Positions 7,039 through 15,990 of a stretch of 64,000 nt of DNA are shown here, piece by piece. The stretch spans positions 1,555,564 through 1,619,563 of the forward strand of contig NZ_CP085324.1 in the NCBI RefSeq assembly GCF_020614395.1, written 5' to 3'. The notes beneath the pieces were generated by a model, which did no database searches, was not told where the DNA came from, and saw only the letters and a program-made list of their open reading frames with translations. The stretch's first letter is position 1. Every line of letters starts with the position of its first letter. Source of the stretch: Salarchaeum japonicum. GTDB lineage: Archaea > Halobacteriota > Halobacteria > Halobacteriales > Halobacteriaceae. The position numbers and the translations under genes are program-made.

Positions 7039-9396
7039 ATGGACAGTGAGCTGACTCGTCGCGGGCTCGTCGCGGCCATCGTCGGCGGTGGCGCGGCGGC
7101 GGGCGCGATGTCGCCGGTGTCGAGCTATCTCCGGCGGTTCGCGCCGTTCTCGGGGCGTGCGTGGGCGGACGCGGCGGACAGGACGAACGACCGGGTGCGA
7201 AGCCCGTACGGGCCCGCGACGGTCGCGTACGACGACGAGTACGGCGTCCCGACTATCGAGGCGGACGACGAGCGCGCGCTCTACTTCGCGACGGGGTACG
7301 TACACGGCGCGAACCGCCTGTTCCAACTGGACTTACAGCGACGCCAGATGCGCGGGCAGTTGAGCGAGGTGGTTGGTGAGGCGACGCTGGATTCGGACGA
7401 GTTCCACCGGCGGATGGATTTCGCGCGCGCCGCCGACGCGACCTGGGCGGAACTCGCGGGGTCGGAGACGACGGCGCTCGTCGAGGCCTACGCGGACGGC
7501 GTGAACGCCTGCATCGAACGCGAACCCCTTCCGGTGGAGTTCGGGCTATTGGAGTACGAGCCCGCGCCGTGGACGCCCGCGGACACGGTGTTGATGGAGA
7601 AGCAGATAGCGTGGCAACTCACGGGGAGTTTCGAGACGCTGCGGAACGCGGCGGCCGCGGACGCGCTCGGCGCGGAGACGGCGAACGCGCTCTATCCCGC
7701 CCGACTCGAACACGACGCACCCATCCTCCGAGGCGACGACGGCGGGCGGCCCGAGACGATTCGGGAGAGTGTTCGGACGCCGCGCGGGGACGCGCGCGGC
7801 CTCGCGGGGTGGCTGTCGGGGTTCGAGAGTCCGCCGGGCGTCGGGTCGAACTCCTGGGTGGTGTCGGGCGACCTCACCGAGTCGGGGCGGCCGCTCGTCG
7901 CGAACGACCCCCACCTCTCCCTGATGGCTCCCCCGGTGTGGTTCGAGCAGACGCTGGACGCGCCCGACTACACCGTGCGGGGCGTGACGTTCCCGGGCGT
8001 GCCGTTCGTCGTCATCGGCGAGAACGACCACGGCGCGTGGGGGTTCACGAACGTCGGCGCGGACGTCCTCGACGTCTACGAGTACGAGACTCGGAACGGC
8101 GAATACCGGTATCGGGGCGAGTGGGAGGCGTTCGAGACGGAGGAGGTGACGATTCCCGTCGCGAACGCGCCCGACCGGACGATTACGCGGCGGACGACCC
8201 GGCACGGCCCCTACCTCGAACGCGAGGGGTACAGCGTCGCCGTCGCGTGGACGGGCCTCACCGCCACCCGGACGACGGACGCCATCTACGACTTCAACCG
8301 GAGCACGGGTCTCTCGGACGTGCTCGCGGCGACCGAGCTGTTCGACGAGCCGACCCAGAACCTCGTGTACGCCGACACCGAGGGGAACACGCTCTACTAC
8401 GCGACCGGCCAGATTCCGATTCGCACGATTGACGGCGAGGAAGTCCGCGGGGACGCGATATTCGACGGCTCGGCGGGCGAGGGCGAGTGGGACGGGTTCG
8501 AACCGTACGGCACGACGGACTGGAGTCGCGGGTTCGTGCCGTTCGACGAGAAACCCGGCGTGGTCAACCCCGACTACGTCGGGACGGCGAACCAGCGCGT
8601 CACCGACACGCCCGCGCACTACCTCGCGGAGTCCTACTCCGACCCGTATCGGGGAATCCGCATCTACGACCGCCTGGACGAGCGCGTTCAGTCGGCGGAG
8701 CCGGTGACGTTCGAGTTCATGCAGGGTCTCCACGACGACGCCTACGACGGTCGGGTCGAGGGGCTCGTCGGGCCGCTCGCGGACGCCATCGCGGGCGACT
8801 ATCCGGGGTACGCGAGCGCGCTCCGCGAATGGGACGGCCACATGAATCGGGACTCGACGGCGGCGCTCGCGTTCGCGCTCTTCTTCGACGAGTACAAACG
8901 CGAACTGTTCGAATCCCGGTTCGACGCGGCGGGGGTGGACGCCGACTACTATCCCCGCGACTGGGTGGTGCAGCACCTCGACCCGGACGGCGAGTGGTTC
9001 GCGGAGCGCTCCCGGCGCGCGGTGATGCGGTCGGCGTTCGACGCGGCCGTCGAAACCATCGACGCGGAGGGCTACGGGACGTACGGCGACTACAACACCA
9101 CCGAGGCCATCACGCACCCGTTCGGCCAGGAGTTCCTCAACTACCCGGAGTATCCGACGGACGGCTCGCGGGCGACCGTGAACAACTACGCGGTGGAGCG
9201 CCCGACCGGGAGCAGTTGGCGGATGGTGTGCGAGCCCGGCGGCCGCTCCGTGTGCGTGATTCCCGGCGGGAACGACGGCGAGGTGTGGAGCGAGCACTAC
9301 AGCGACCAGCTCCGACTGTGGGCGGACACCGAGTACAAGCCGTTTCCCGTCGCACCCGGGGAAACCGCGATCCAGTTCGTGGAGGGCGAGCGATGA
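7039..9396 (+). CDS. Penicillin acylase family Ntn hydrolase, Tat-exported
   Basis: A 785-residue amidohydrolase that would cleave itself into alpha and beta chains. The predicted beta-chain nucleophile is Ser270 in GVGSNSW, the S-N-x-W hallmark of penicillin, cephalosporin and acyl-homoserine-lactone acylases. The substrate cannot be told from sequence. The N-terminus (LTRRGLVAAIVGGGAAAGAM) is a probable twin-arginine signal, so it likely acts outside the membrane. Other family marks are DEYGVPTIEADDE, the RLFQLDLQRRQMRG alpha-chain segment and ANDPHL. The stop overlaps a small membrane protein gene (ATGA). Confidence 0.88.
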   Translation: MDSELTRRGLVAAIVGGGAAAGAMSPVSSYLRRFAPFSGRAWADAADRTNDRVRSPYGPATVAYDDEYGVPTIEADDERALYFATGYVHGANRLFQLDLQRRQMRGQLSEVVGEATLDSDEFHRRMDFARAADATWAELAGSETTALVEAYADGVNACIEREPLPVEFGLLEYEPAPWTPADTVLMEKQIAWQLTGSFETLRNAAAADALGAETANALYPARLEHDAPILRGDDGGRPETIRESVRTPRGDARGLAGWLSGFESPPGVGSNSWVVSGDLTESGRPLVANDPHLSLMAPPVWFEQTLDAPDYTVRGVTFPGVPFVVIGENDHGAWGFTNVGADVLDVYEYETRNGEYRYRGEWEAFETEEVTIPVANAPDRTITRRTTRHGPYLEREGYSVAVAWTGLTATRTTDAIYDFNRSTGLSDVLAATELFDEPTQNLVYADTEGNTLYYATGQIPIRTIDGEEVRGDAIFDGSAGEGEWDGFEPYGTTDWSRGFVPFDEKPGVVNPDYVGTANQRVTDTPAHYLAESYSDPYRGIRIYDRLDERVQSAEPVTFEFMQGLHDDAYDGRVEGLVGPLADAIAGDYPGYASALREWDGHMNRDSTAALAFALFFDEYKRELFESRFDAAGVDADYYPRDWVVQHLDPDGEWFAERSRRAVMRSAFDAAVETIDAEGYGTYGDYNTTEAITHPFGQEFLNYPEYPTDGSRATVNNYAVERPTGSSWRMVCEPGGRSVCVIPGGNDGEVWSEHYSDQLRLWADTEYKPFPVAPGETAIQFVEGER

Positions 9397-9716
9397 ACAC
9401 CGCGTGGCGCGCGAACCCCCGCGCGAACGTCGCGTGGTTCGTCGCCGGAGCCGTCGTCGCCGTGGTGCTCGGCCACCTCTCCTGGGTCGGGTTCCTCGCG
9501 GGCGGCGCAATCGCCGGGTTCGGCCAGCGGTCGCCGGCGCGCGGCGCGTTCGCGGGCTTCCTCGTCGGCCTCTTCTCCCTGGGCGTCTTCCTCGGTCTGC
9601 TCGCCGGCTACGGCAGTCTCGGGGTCGCGCTCGACACCGGCCAGGTGCTGTACGTCGCGCTCGCCGTCCCGCTCCTGTATTCGACGCTCGGCGGCCTCGT
9701 CCGCGGCGTCCGGTAG
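9393..9716 (+). CDS. Small integral membrane protein (DUF5518-like)
   Basis: A 107-residue protein with three to four hydrophobic segments and many glycines (GFLAGGAIAGFGQRSPARGAFAGFLVGLF). It starts on an ATG that overlaps the acylase stop, so it is co-translated with it. The pattern of short paired TM helices with GxxxG steps resembles haloarchaeal DUF5518 proteins; that label is tentative. Function unknown. Confidence 0.6.
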   Translation: MNTAWRANPRANVAWFVAGAVVAVVLGHLSWVGFLAGGAIAGFGQRSPARGAFAGFLVGLFSLGVFLGLLAGYGSLGVALDTGQVLYVALAVPLLYSTLGGLVRGVR

Positions 9717-9758
9717 CCCGCGTCGTTTTTCCGGGTGCGGGCCGAACGTTCGAGTGCA

Positions 9759-10028
9759 ATGTCCCGCACCCTGTTCGCGGCGTTTGCGGTCGTGAGCGGC
9801 GCGTTCGGCGCGCTGTTCCCGCGTCGCGTCATCGACCCCCTGAAGCGCCTCCTGCTCGCCGGCTACGAGAACCCGGAAGACCTCGAACCGTCCGACTGGT
9901 ACGTGGAGGCCGTGCGCGTGCAGTCCGCGCTCACGGCGCTCGCCGGCCTGCTCGCGCTCACTATCGACCGACGACGCGGCACGGAAGAAGAAGCGGACGA
10001 GGAGTCGGCGTCCGACGCGGCGGCCTAA
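9759..10028 (+). CDS. Small membrane protein, unknown function
   Basis: An 89-residue protein starting MSRTLFAAFAVVSGAFGALFP. It has one N-terminal hydrophobic segment, a basic stretch (RRVIDPLKRLLLAGYENPEDL), a second hydrophobic segment (ALTALAGLLALTI) and an acidic tail. The ATG at 9759 is preferred over one at 9735, which lies in the presumed promoter. The TAA overlaps the convergent metE stop by 4 nt. No family recognised with certainty. Confidence 0.6.
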   Translation: MSRTLFAAFAVVSGAFGALFPRRVIDPLKRLLLAGYENPEDLEPSDWYVEAVRVQSALTALAGLLALTIDRRRGTEEEADEESASDAAA

Positions 10029-11074
10029 TTCAGGTCGGGCGTGAGTTCGCCGCTGTCGAGTTTCGCCTCGACGTTCCGCGCGGCGGTGACGAGGTTCTCC
10101 ATCTTCCCGTACGCGACCTCCCGGGGGAGGAGTTTCACGCCGCAGTCCGGGCTGACGGTGAGCTGTTCGGGCGGCACGACTTCGAGCCCTTTCTGGATGT
10201 TGCGCTCGATTTGTTCGACGGACTCGACTTCGGCGACGTGCGCGTCCACGACGCCGAGCGCGAGGTCTTTCGTGAACTCGGGGTTCTTGAACACGTCGAG
10301 CTGGTCGTAGTCGCCGTTCGCGAGTTCGAGGTCGAGTTCGTGGACGGGAAAGTCGAGGAGTTCGGGGTAGATGCGGGAGTAGTCGCCGTAGCAGACGTGC
10401 AGGCCGATGCGCACGTCGTCTGGGATGCCGGAGACGATGCGTTCGAGGCATTCGCCGACGATGGCGTGGTCGTCGGGGGTGGTGGCGAGCGCGGGTTCGT
10501 CTATCTGGATGTAGCGCGCGCCGGCGGCGACGAGCTTCTCGATTTCCTCGTTCACGAGGTCGGCGAGGTCGTACGCGAGCGCTTCCTCGTCCTCGTAGGC
10601 TTCGTTGAAGCTCCAGGACGCGAGCGTGTAGGGGCCGGTGATGGGGACTTTGACCGGCCGGTCGGCGACCGAGGCGGTGAACTCGTACTCGGAGACGAGC
10701 CAGGACTCGCCGTACTCGACCTCGTCGGTGACGCTGGGTTTGTCGAAGTAGTTGTGCCCCCAGACCTTGACGGGGCCGTTGAATTCGTAGCCGTCGATGC
10801 GGTGGGCGAAGAACTCCACCATCTCGTTGCGCCGCATCTCGCCGTCCACGACCACGTCGAGGCCGGCGCGTTCGTGTTCGTTCGTGATGAGGCGGCTGGC
10901 GTCGTCCTGGGCTTCCCGCCAGTCGTCGTCGTCGAACTCGCTGTCCGGGTCGTCGTGGAGGTCGCGGGCGCGGTTCAGCCACGACGGTTTGGGGTAGGAG
11001 CCGACGACCGTGGTGAGGAGGAAGTGGTCGTTCTCGTGGCCCGGGGGACGGAACTGCTCGCGGTTCTCGCTCAT
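10025..11074 (-). CDS. metE: Methionine synthase, catalytic MetE C-terminal domain protein
   Basis: A 349-residue stand-alone core-MetE barrel that methylates homocysteine. Expected zinc ligands are visible: HVCYGDY (His and Cys of the first motif) and SPDCGVK near the C-terminus. YIQIDEPAL and VDGEMRRNEMVEFF are also family marks. It lacks the long N-terminal half of bacterial MetE. The adjacent gene encodes a related barrel, and the two overlap by ATGA, suggesting a two-subunit enzyme. Stand-alone core-MetE proteins in archaea are thought to take the methyl group from a corrinoid rather than from folate (family knowledge). Confidence 0.88.
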   Translation of the reverse strand: MSENREQFRPPGHENDHFLLTTVVGSYPKPSWLNRARDLHDDPDSEFDDDDWREAQDDASRLITNEHERAGLDVVVDGEMRRNEMVEFFAHRIDGYEFNGPVKVWGHNYFDKPSVTDEVEYGESWLVSEYEFTASVADRPVKVPITGPYTLASWSFNEAYEDEEALAYDLADLVNEEIEKLVAAGARYIQIDEPALATTPDDHAIVGECLERIVSGIPDDVRIGLHVCYGDYSRIYPELLDFPVHELDLELANGDYDQLDVFKNPEFTKDLALGVVDAHVAEVESVEQIERNIQKGLEVVPPEQLTVSPDCGVKLLPREVAYGKMENLVTAARNVEAKLDSGELTPDLN

Positions 11075-12057
11075 TCGCGGTCACCTCCGAGCGCGCCGAG
11101 CGCGCGAAGTTTCGCCTGGAACTTGTTCACGGGCAGGTAGAACAGCTCGGTGTTAGGGGTGGCGTACACGGTGTCGAACTCGCTGACGGGAATCTGGTCT
11201 CTGAACCACTCGATGCGTTCTTCGATGGTGTCGGGGGATTCGACGAGCGTGTTCTGTCCGTCCACGACGCCGAGGCTCACCGAGTCGAGCGTGCCGTACT
11301 CCTGGACGAGGTAGGTGGCGTCGTCGTGCGCGGTGACGAGGTCGTAGCCGAGCGCCGAGACGTCGGTGTCGAGGAGGTGGGCGTGGAGTTTCTCGCCGTA
11401 CGTCCCCCAGTAGGACTGCACGACGACCTCGGCGTCGGTCGCGGCGGCGACCGTGTCGATGGCGGCGGCGGCGCGCTCGTCCTCGCCGTCGTCGAGCGAT
11501 TCGGTGGCGAGGCTGGGTTCGAGGACGAACACGGTCTCGACGGCGTCGGGGAAGGACTCGACTTCGCCGGCGAGGAAGTCGCCGAGCGCGGCGAGGAACG
11601 CCTGGGAACTCCCGTAGTGGTCGTCGGTCGCGAGTCGGGAGAGCGAGTAGGGGCCGGGCACGACGGCCTGGAGGCTGTCGGTGAGCGCGCTCGCGCGTTC
11701 GAGGTCGCGCGCGAGGTCGCCGCTGTGCGTGAGGTCGCCGGTGACGACGGGGTCGCGGTAGAAGTTGTTGTTGTCGTAGTACCGGACGATTCCCTCGGTG
11801 CGGACGTTCTCGTGGACGGCGAGCGGATGGGCGAGCATGTCGTCCCAGCGCGCCTGCCCCTCGACGGCGCGGTCGAGGTCGGCGTCCGCCTGCCGGGTGA
11901 GGAGGTCGTCGCGCGCTTCGTCGTAGACGGCCTCGATGTCGGGGGCTTCGTCCCCGGAGACGAGGTCTTCTTTCTGGTGTCCCTTGAGGTCGGCGAGGCG
12001 CTCTCGCGCGTCGTCGGGCAGCGGGAACAGCCCGAGCGTCGTGCTGACGACTGTCAT
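11071..12057 (-). CDS. MetE-like barrel protein paired with the catalytic subunit
   Basis: A 328-residue protein related to MetE (VPGPYSLSRLA and VVQSYWGTYGEKLHAHLLDTDVSALGYDL are UROD/MetE barrel patterns). The canonical Cys zinc ligands of the catalytic barrel are absent. It is therefore probably the substrate-binding or structural partner of the downstream metE product. First gene of a two-gene operon with a leaderless promoter. Alternative: a methyl-donor-binding subunit. Annotated in relatives as a second methionine synthase. Confidence 0.75.
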   Translation of the reverse strand: MTVVSTTLGLFPLPDDARERLADLKGHQKEDLVSGDEAPDIEAVYDEARDDLLTRQADADLDRAVEGQARWDDMLAHPLAVHENVRTEGIVRYYDNNNFYRDPVVTGDLTHSGDLARDLERASALTDSLQAVVPGPYSLSRLATDDHYGSSQAFLAALGDFLAGEVESFPDAVETVFVLEPSLATESLDDGEDERAAAAIDTVAAATDAEVVVQSYWGTYGEKLHAHLLDTDVSALGYDLVTAHDDATYLVQEYGTLDSVSLGVVDGQNTLVESPDTIEERIEWFRDQIPVSEFDTVYATPNTELFYLPVNKFQAKLRALGALGGDRE

Positions 12058-12083
12058 CTACCCCGAACTACGCCATACCCTCG

Positions 12084-12093
12084 TTTAATATTT
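12084..12093 (-). promoter_or_regulatory. TATA box of the metE operon
   Basis: On the minus strand the AT-rich AAATATTAAA sits 27-36 bp upstream of the ATG at 12057. This gives an essentially leaderless transcript. The surrounding 45 bp is the only strongly AT-rich stretch nearby. Confidence 0.6.
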
Positions 12094-12104
12094 TCCTTCT
12101 AAAT

Positions 12105-12461
12105 TTATTCTTCGTGGTTATCCAACGCGGTGCGGCTCCGACCGAGGTAGCGGAGCGCGATGAGCGAGTCCACCACGGGCACGAAGATTCCCGGAACGGC
12201 CGCCATCGCGTACACCTCGCCGTCGAACGCTCCCCCAGTCGCTTCGTAGACGGCGCGGGCGTCCGCGCGAATCGCTATCGGGAGGAGTAGGCGGACGACC
12301 AGCGCGGCGAGCAGGAACGGCGCGGCGAGCACCGCGAGCGCCGTCAAGGACACGCCCGTCCGCGCGACGACCGCGACGAGGAAGAGGCCGAGCGTTGCTT
12401 CGATGGCGGTGACCGCGGGCATCGCGTACACCGCGTACCGCCACTTCGACGCACCGGACAT
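12105..12461 (-). CDS. Small membrane protein, unknown function
   Basis: A 118-residue protein with about three transmembrane segments: residues about 10-30, 38-65, and 85-103 (VYAMAAVPGIFVPVVDSLIALRYLG). No catalytic residues or known family. It has a gap of about 30 bp to the next gene upstream on the same strand, and may be the last member of the ksgA-mscS-methyltransferase group. Confidence 0.6.
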   Translation of the reverse strand: MSGASKWRYAVYAMPAVTAIEATLGLFLVAVVARTGVSLTALAVLAAPFLLAALVVRLLLPIAIRADARAVYEATGGAFDGEVYAMAAVPGIFVPVVDSLIALRYLGRSRTALDNHEE

Positions 12462-12492
12462 AGCTCGTACGAGAACGGCCGGGGAGTAAGCG

Positions 12493-13074
12493 TTACCGGA
12501 CGAGCTTCAGGACGGTGAGCGTCTCGAACGGGAAGGACTCGTCGCGGAGCGCGACGGCGGAGAACCCGCGGTCTCCGGCGTACGCGACGACCTCCTCGAC
12601 GCCCGTGAGCGTGCTGACGAGCAGGAGAACGTAGCCGTCCGGCGCGAGCACGCGCGCCACGTCGTCCAGGAACGCTTCCACGACCTCGCGGCCCGTCTCG
12701 CCGCCCGTGAGCGCGACCTCCATCCAGTCGTCGCGCTCCGCCGCGGGGTCTTCCGGGAGGTACGGCGGATTGAACAGCACCGCGTCGAAGACACCGTCGC
12801 GAAAGGGCGCGACGAGGTCGGCGCGAACCGCCGGGACGCCGCGCTCCCGGGCCTGCCGGCACGCGTGCGGGTTCACGTCCGACGCGACGACGTTCGCGCC
12901 CGCGTCCCGGACGCGTTCGGCGACGACGCCCGACCCCGTGCCGACCTCCAGCACGCGCGCGTCCGCCGCGAGTTCGGCCACCGCGGCGTCCGCGAGCAAC
13001 ATCGAGTCCTCCGCCGGCTGATACACCTCGGTCTCGACGCCGCGGCGGTCCGCGAGGTCACTCACCGTCGTCAC
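12493..13074 (-). CDS. HemK2/MTQ2-like protein methyltransferase
   Basis: A 193-residue SAM-dependent methyltransferase. It has the Rossmann motif VLEVGTGSGVVAERV and the catalytic NPPY (FNPPYLPEDP), which marks glutamine or adenine N-methylation. The archaeal HemK-related subfamily methylates the GGQ glutamine of translation release factor (family knowledge), which fits the translation genes around it. It overlaps the upstream mscS-like gene by 17 nt. A DNA or RNA target cannot be excluded. Confidence 0.82.
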   Translation of the reverse strand: MTTVSDLADRRGVETEVYQPAEDSMLLADAAVAELAADARVLEVGTGSGVVAERVRDAGANVVASDVNPHACRQARERGVPAVRADLVAPFRDGVFDAVLFNPPYLPEDPAAERDDWMEVALTGGETGREVVEAFLDDVARVLAPDGYVLLLVSTLTGVEEVVAYAGDRGFSAVALRDESFPFETLTVLKLVR

Positions 13075-14170
13075 CCGAGGGCCCGTAGTCGTCGGGGATG
13101 CGGACGCCCATCCCGTCGTCGCGCGCGCTGAGTTCGCGCTGCGGGAACGGGATGGTGATGCCCGCCTCGCGGAACGCCTCGTGCACCTGCGAGATGACCG
13201 CGGTCTGCGCGCGCCACTTCCGGCGCGCGCTCGGCTTGTCTATCCAGAACCGGAGGTCGAGCACGACCGCCGAATCCCCGAACTCGGTGAGCACGACCTG
13301 CGGCTGCGGCACCGTCAGCACGTCCTCTACGTCCTTCAGGGTCTCCTCCGCGACCTCGATGGCGTGCTCCACGTCCGTCGTGTAGTCCACGCCGACCTCG
13401 ACGTGCAGGCGGAGGCGGCCCTTCCGCGAGCGGTTCACGACCTCCTCGGAGCCGACGTAGTCGTTCGGGAGCATCACGTACTCGCCGTCGAACGTCTGTA
13501 TTCGCGTGTTCACGATGGTGATGTCCGTGACGATGCCGTCGTTCGACCCGATTTTCACCCAGTCACCGATTTCGAACGGCCGCGCGAACATCAACACGAA
13601 CCCCGCGATGACCGCGCCGAGCGTCTGCCGGGCGGCCATGCCGAACACGATACCCGCGAACCCCGCGCCGATGAGGAGGCCGGAGAGGTTCACGTTCCAG
13701 ATGCCGAGCGCGGTGATGAGCGCGCCGACGTACAGCGTAATCTGGAGGAGGCGGAACGTGATTTCTGCCTGGTGGTCGGTGATGTTCTCGCGGTCGGCGA
13801 CGAAGTCGTCCACGCGGCCGTGCAGGAACTCCGTGAAGACGTACGCGCCCGCGAGGAGAACCGCCGTGAGGACGAGGCGGACGCCGAGTTCCGCGCGGTC
13901 GGTCACGGCCTGCACGGCGTCCACGGCGAGCGGGTGCGCGCCCCAGAGCACGAGGAACGCCTCGACGCCGAGCGCGCCGAACGCGAGCACGAGCACGACG
14001 AGGAGCACGTCCACGATGCGGTCGCTCCGGTTCTCGCGCGCGCTCGCCGCGAACCGCCGAGACGCCCGCCAGCCGAGCGCGAGCAGGACGAGCACCGCGA
14101 CGGAGAGCACGGCGCGCTCCGCGGGGCCGAGCGACTGCACCGCGTCCGTCAGGTCCGCGAGCGCGCTCAC
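13058..14170 (-). CDS. mscS: MscS-family mechanosensitive channel
   Basis: A 370-residue protein with N-terminal membrane helices. The pore-lining glycine/alanine-rich helix (LSGLLIGAGFAGIVFGMAARQTLGAVIAGFVLMFARPF) leads into the beta domain (EIGDWVKIGSNDGIVTDITIVNTRIQTFDGEYVMLPN). This is the defining MscS order. It likely releases solutes on hypo-osmotic shock. It overlaps ksgA (ATGA) and the methyltransferase, so all three are probably one transcript. A second, smaller MscS-like protein is linked to dacZ at 27099. Confidence 0.92.
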   Translation of the reverse strand: MSALADLTDAVQSLGPAERAVLSVAVLVLLALGWRASRRFAASARENRSDRIVDVLLVVLVLAFGALGVEAFLVLWGAHPLAVDAVQAVTDRAELGVRLVLTAVLLAGAYVFTEFLHGRVDDFVADRENITDHQAEITFRLLQITLYVGALITALGIWNVNLSGLLIGAGFAGIVFGMAARQTLGAVIAGFVLMFARPFEIGDWVKIGSNDGIVTDITIVNTRIQTFDGEYVMLPNDYVGSEEVVNRSRKGRLRLHVEVGVDYTTDVEHAIEVAEETLKDVEDVLTVPQPQVVLTEFGDSAVVLDLRFWIDKPSARRKWRAQTAVISQVHEAFREAGITIPFPQRELSARDDGMGVRIPDDYGPSGDDGE

Positions 14171-15000
14171 GACGGGTCACCGTGGTCGTACGCGACGCTC
14201 GCGACCGCCGCGAACCGTCGCGGTTCCAGTTTCTCCGGGCGCGCCGAGAGCAACTCGTCGTCCAGGGCGTCCACGACCGCGTCCGGGGCGTCGAGGCCCG
14301 AGATGTGGGCGGTGTTCCGAATCGCGTTCCGCATCGTCTTCCGGCGCTGCGTGAACACGGCCTTCACGAAGTCGAGGAAGAAGTCCTCGTCCGGCACCTC
14401 GTAGTCCGGGTCGCGCGGCGTCAGGCGCACGATGGCGCTCTCCACGCGCGGCTGGGGGTCGAACGCCTCCTTCGGCACGATTTCGACGACCTCCACGTCC
14501 GCGTAGTGCTGGGCGGCCACCGAGAGCCGGCCGTACTCGCTCGTGTCCGCGTCGGCCGCCATCCGCTCCGCGAACTCCCGCTGGTACATCAGCACCGCCG
14601 GCTTCCCCGCCGGGAGCAGGCGGAACGTGAGTTCGCTCGACGCGCTGTACGGGAGGTTCGAGACACAGCACGAGTACGCGGGGAGGTCGACCGAGAGCGC
14701 GTCCCCCTCGACGACGGTGAGGTCGCCGCGGTCGATTGCGTCTGCGAACTCCTCGCGGACGAACGCCGCGAGGTCGGGGTCGCGTTCGATTGCGGTGACG
14801 CGGTCTGCGGCGTCGAGCAACCGGTCGGTGAGCGCGCCCGTGCCCGCGCCGATTTCGAGGACGTGCGAGCGGTCGAACTCGCTCGCGTACGTCGGGATGC
14901 GGTCGAGCACGCGGTCGTCCACGAGGAAGTGCTGGTCGAAGTCGGGGTTTCCGCGGCCCGCACGCCGAATCAGGGCGTCCGGGTTCCGGTACTCGGTCAT
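14167..15000 (-). CDS. ksgA: 16S rRNA dimethyladenosine transferase
   Basis: A 277-residue KsgA/Dim1 enzyme that dimethylates the two adjacent adenosines in the 3' terminal helix of 16S rRNA. Visible: the substrate-entry sequence QHFLVDDRVLDRI, the SAM site LEIGAGTGALTDRLL, ERDPDLAAFV, the catalytic CVSNLPYSASSEL (NLPY) and the C-terminal FTQRRKTMRNAI. It follows DUF655 by 24 nt, the conserved archaeal order rpl21e-rpoF-DUF655-ksgA. Confidence 0.96.
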   Translation of the reverse strand: MTEYRNPDALIRRAGRGNPDFDQHFLVDDRVLDRIPTYASEFDRSHVLEIGAGTGALTDRLLDAADRVTAIERDPDLAAFVREEFADAIDRGDLTVVEGDALSVDLPAYSCCVSNLPYSASSELTFRLLPAGKPAVLMYQREFAERMAADADTSEYGRLSVAAQHYADVEVVEIVPKEAFDPQPRVESAIVRLTPRDPDYEVPDEDFFLDFVKAVFTQRRKTMRNAIRNTAHISGLDAPDAVVDALDDELLSARPEKLEPRRFAAVASVAYDHGDPS

Positions 15001-15024
15001 ACGCGTAGTACTCGCAGGCGGCCC

Positions 15025-15591
15025 TTACTCTCTCCGGACGAACAATCGGTACTTCACGTCGTCCGGGTTCTGTAGCTCCTCCATGATGCGCTCCACGACC
15101 GTCTCCTTCGGACTGTGCAGGCCGGAGACGCGGTCTTCGAGGTCGTCGAAGCTCTCGAACGGCCCCGTGCGTTTGCGCTCGTCCAGGACGTTGTCCCGGA
15201 GTTTGTCCCCGATGCCGGGCAGGAGGTTGAGCTGGTGGAGGCGCAGGGAGAGCGGCTGTGCGTCGTTGAAGAAGTCCACGAAGCGCTGTTCGTGTTCCTC
15301 CACGAGTTCCTCCACCACGTAGTCGAGTTCGGAGCGCGCGCCGTCCGTGAGGTCTTCGTACGCGACCGTGTGCCCGCGCTCGATGCCCGCGTCGAAGTCC
15401 GGCGTCACCTGGACGGAGTCGCCGATGGAGATGTCGGTGTCCTCGCGCAGGCTGAGTTCGTAGAGCGTGAAGTCGTCCGCGGCGACCGCGTACGCGAGCG
15501 GCGACCCGCTGTACGCACCGCCGTTACTTCGGCCGTGGTGCAGGACATCGAGCACTACCGCTTCCGACGTCTCGTCGCGTTCGCTGCTCAT
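15025..15591 (-). CDS. DUF655 protein, probable RNA-binding
   Basis: A 188-residue protein of the archaeal DUF655 family. It has an N-terminal OB-like half (VVLDVLHHGRSN...IGDSVQVTP) and a C-terminal helix-hairpin-helix region (LHQLNLLPGIGDKLRDNVLDERKRTGPFESFDDL). It is nearly always placed between rpoF and ksgA in archaea, suggesting a role in RNA metabolism. No enzymatic residues are evident. It has its own leaderless promoter as well as possible read-through from rpoF. Confidence 0.88.
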   Translation of the reverse strand: MSSERDETSEAVVLDVLHHGRSNGGAYSGSPLAYAVAADDFTLYELSLREDTDISIGDSVQVTPDFDAGIERGHTVAYEDLTDGARSELDYVVEELVEEHEQRFVDFFNDAQPLSLRLHQLNLLPGIGDKLRDNVLDERKRTGPFESFDDLEDRVSGLHSPKETVVERIMEELQNPDDVKYRLFVRRE

Positions 15592-15612
15592 ACTCGCCCT
15601 AGAACCACGCGA

Positions 15613-15622
15613 TACTTAAAAA
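15613..15622 (-). promoter_or_regulatory. TATA box and T-run between rpoF and DUF655
   Basis: The minus strand reads GACTTTTTAAGTATC. TTTTTAAGT is placed 22-31 bp before the DUF655 ATG at 15591. The same T5 run could also end rpoF transcripts. Confidence 0.45.
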
Positions 15623-15632
15623 GTCGGACGCG

Positions 15633-15989
15633 TTACGCGTACTTCGCGACGACGTCCAGCACGTCGTCGAGTTCGTCGCCGGAGAGCGCGTACCGCTCCT
15701 GCGCGAACACCGCGCGGAGTTCGTCGCGGCTCCGCGGCAGGAGGTCAGCGACCTTGAACGCCGCCTGCTCCTCGATGGTGTCGAGTTCGAGGAGTTCCTC
15801 GACGAGTTCGCGGGACTCCTCGGCCTCCAGCACGGCGAACCGGTTCGTGTGCTCGACGGCGCGCGCGAGTTCGTACCGGAGTTCCCGGTCTTCGTCGGCC
15901 GCGCGCTCGGCCTCGATGTCCTCCAGGAGGGCCTTCGCCTCCGACGTGGTGAGGAACTCCTCGTCGAGCGTCTCCTTGAAGATGGTCAT
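15633..15989 (-). CDS. rpoF: DNA-directed RNA polymerase subunit F (Rpb4)
   Basis: A 118-residue archaeal Rpo4. It pairs with Rpo7 to form the polymerase stalk that aids open complex formation and RNA exit. The family pattern is TTSEAKALLEDI at the N-terminus and FKVADLLPRSRDELRAVFAQERYALSGDELDDVLDVV at the C-terminus (HRDC-like). It begins one nucleotide after the rpl21e stop. Confidence 0.95.
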   Translation of the reverse strand: MTIFKETLDEEFLTTSEAKALLEDIEAERAADEDRELRYELARAVEHTNRFAVLEAEESRELVEELLELDTIEEQAAFKVADLLPRSRDELRAVFAQERYALSGDELDDVLDVVAKYA

Positions 15990-15990
15990 G

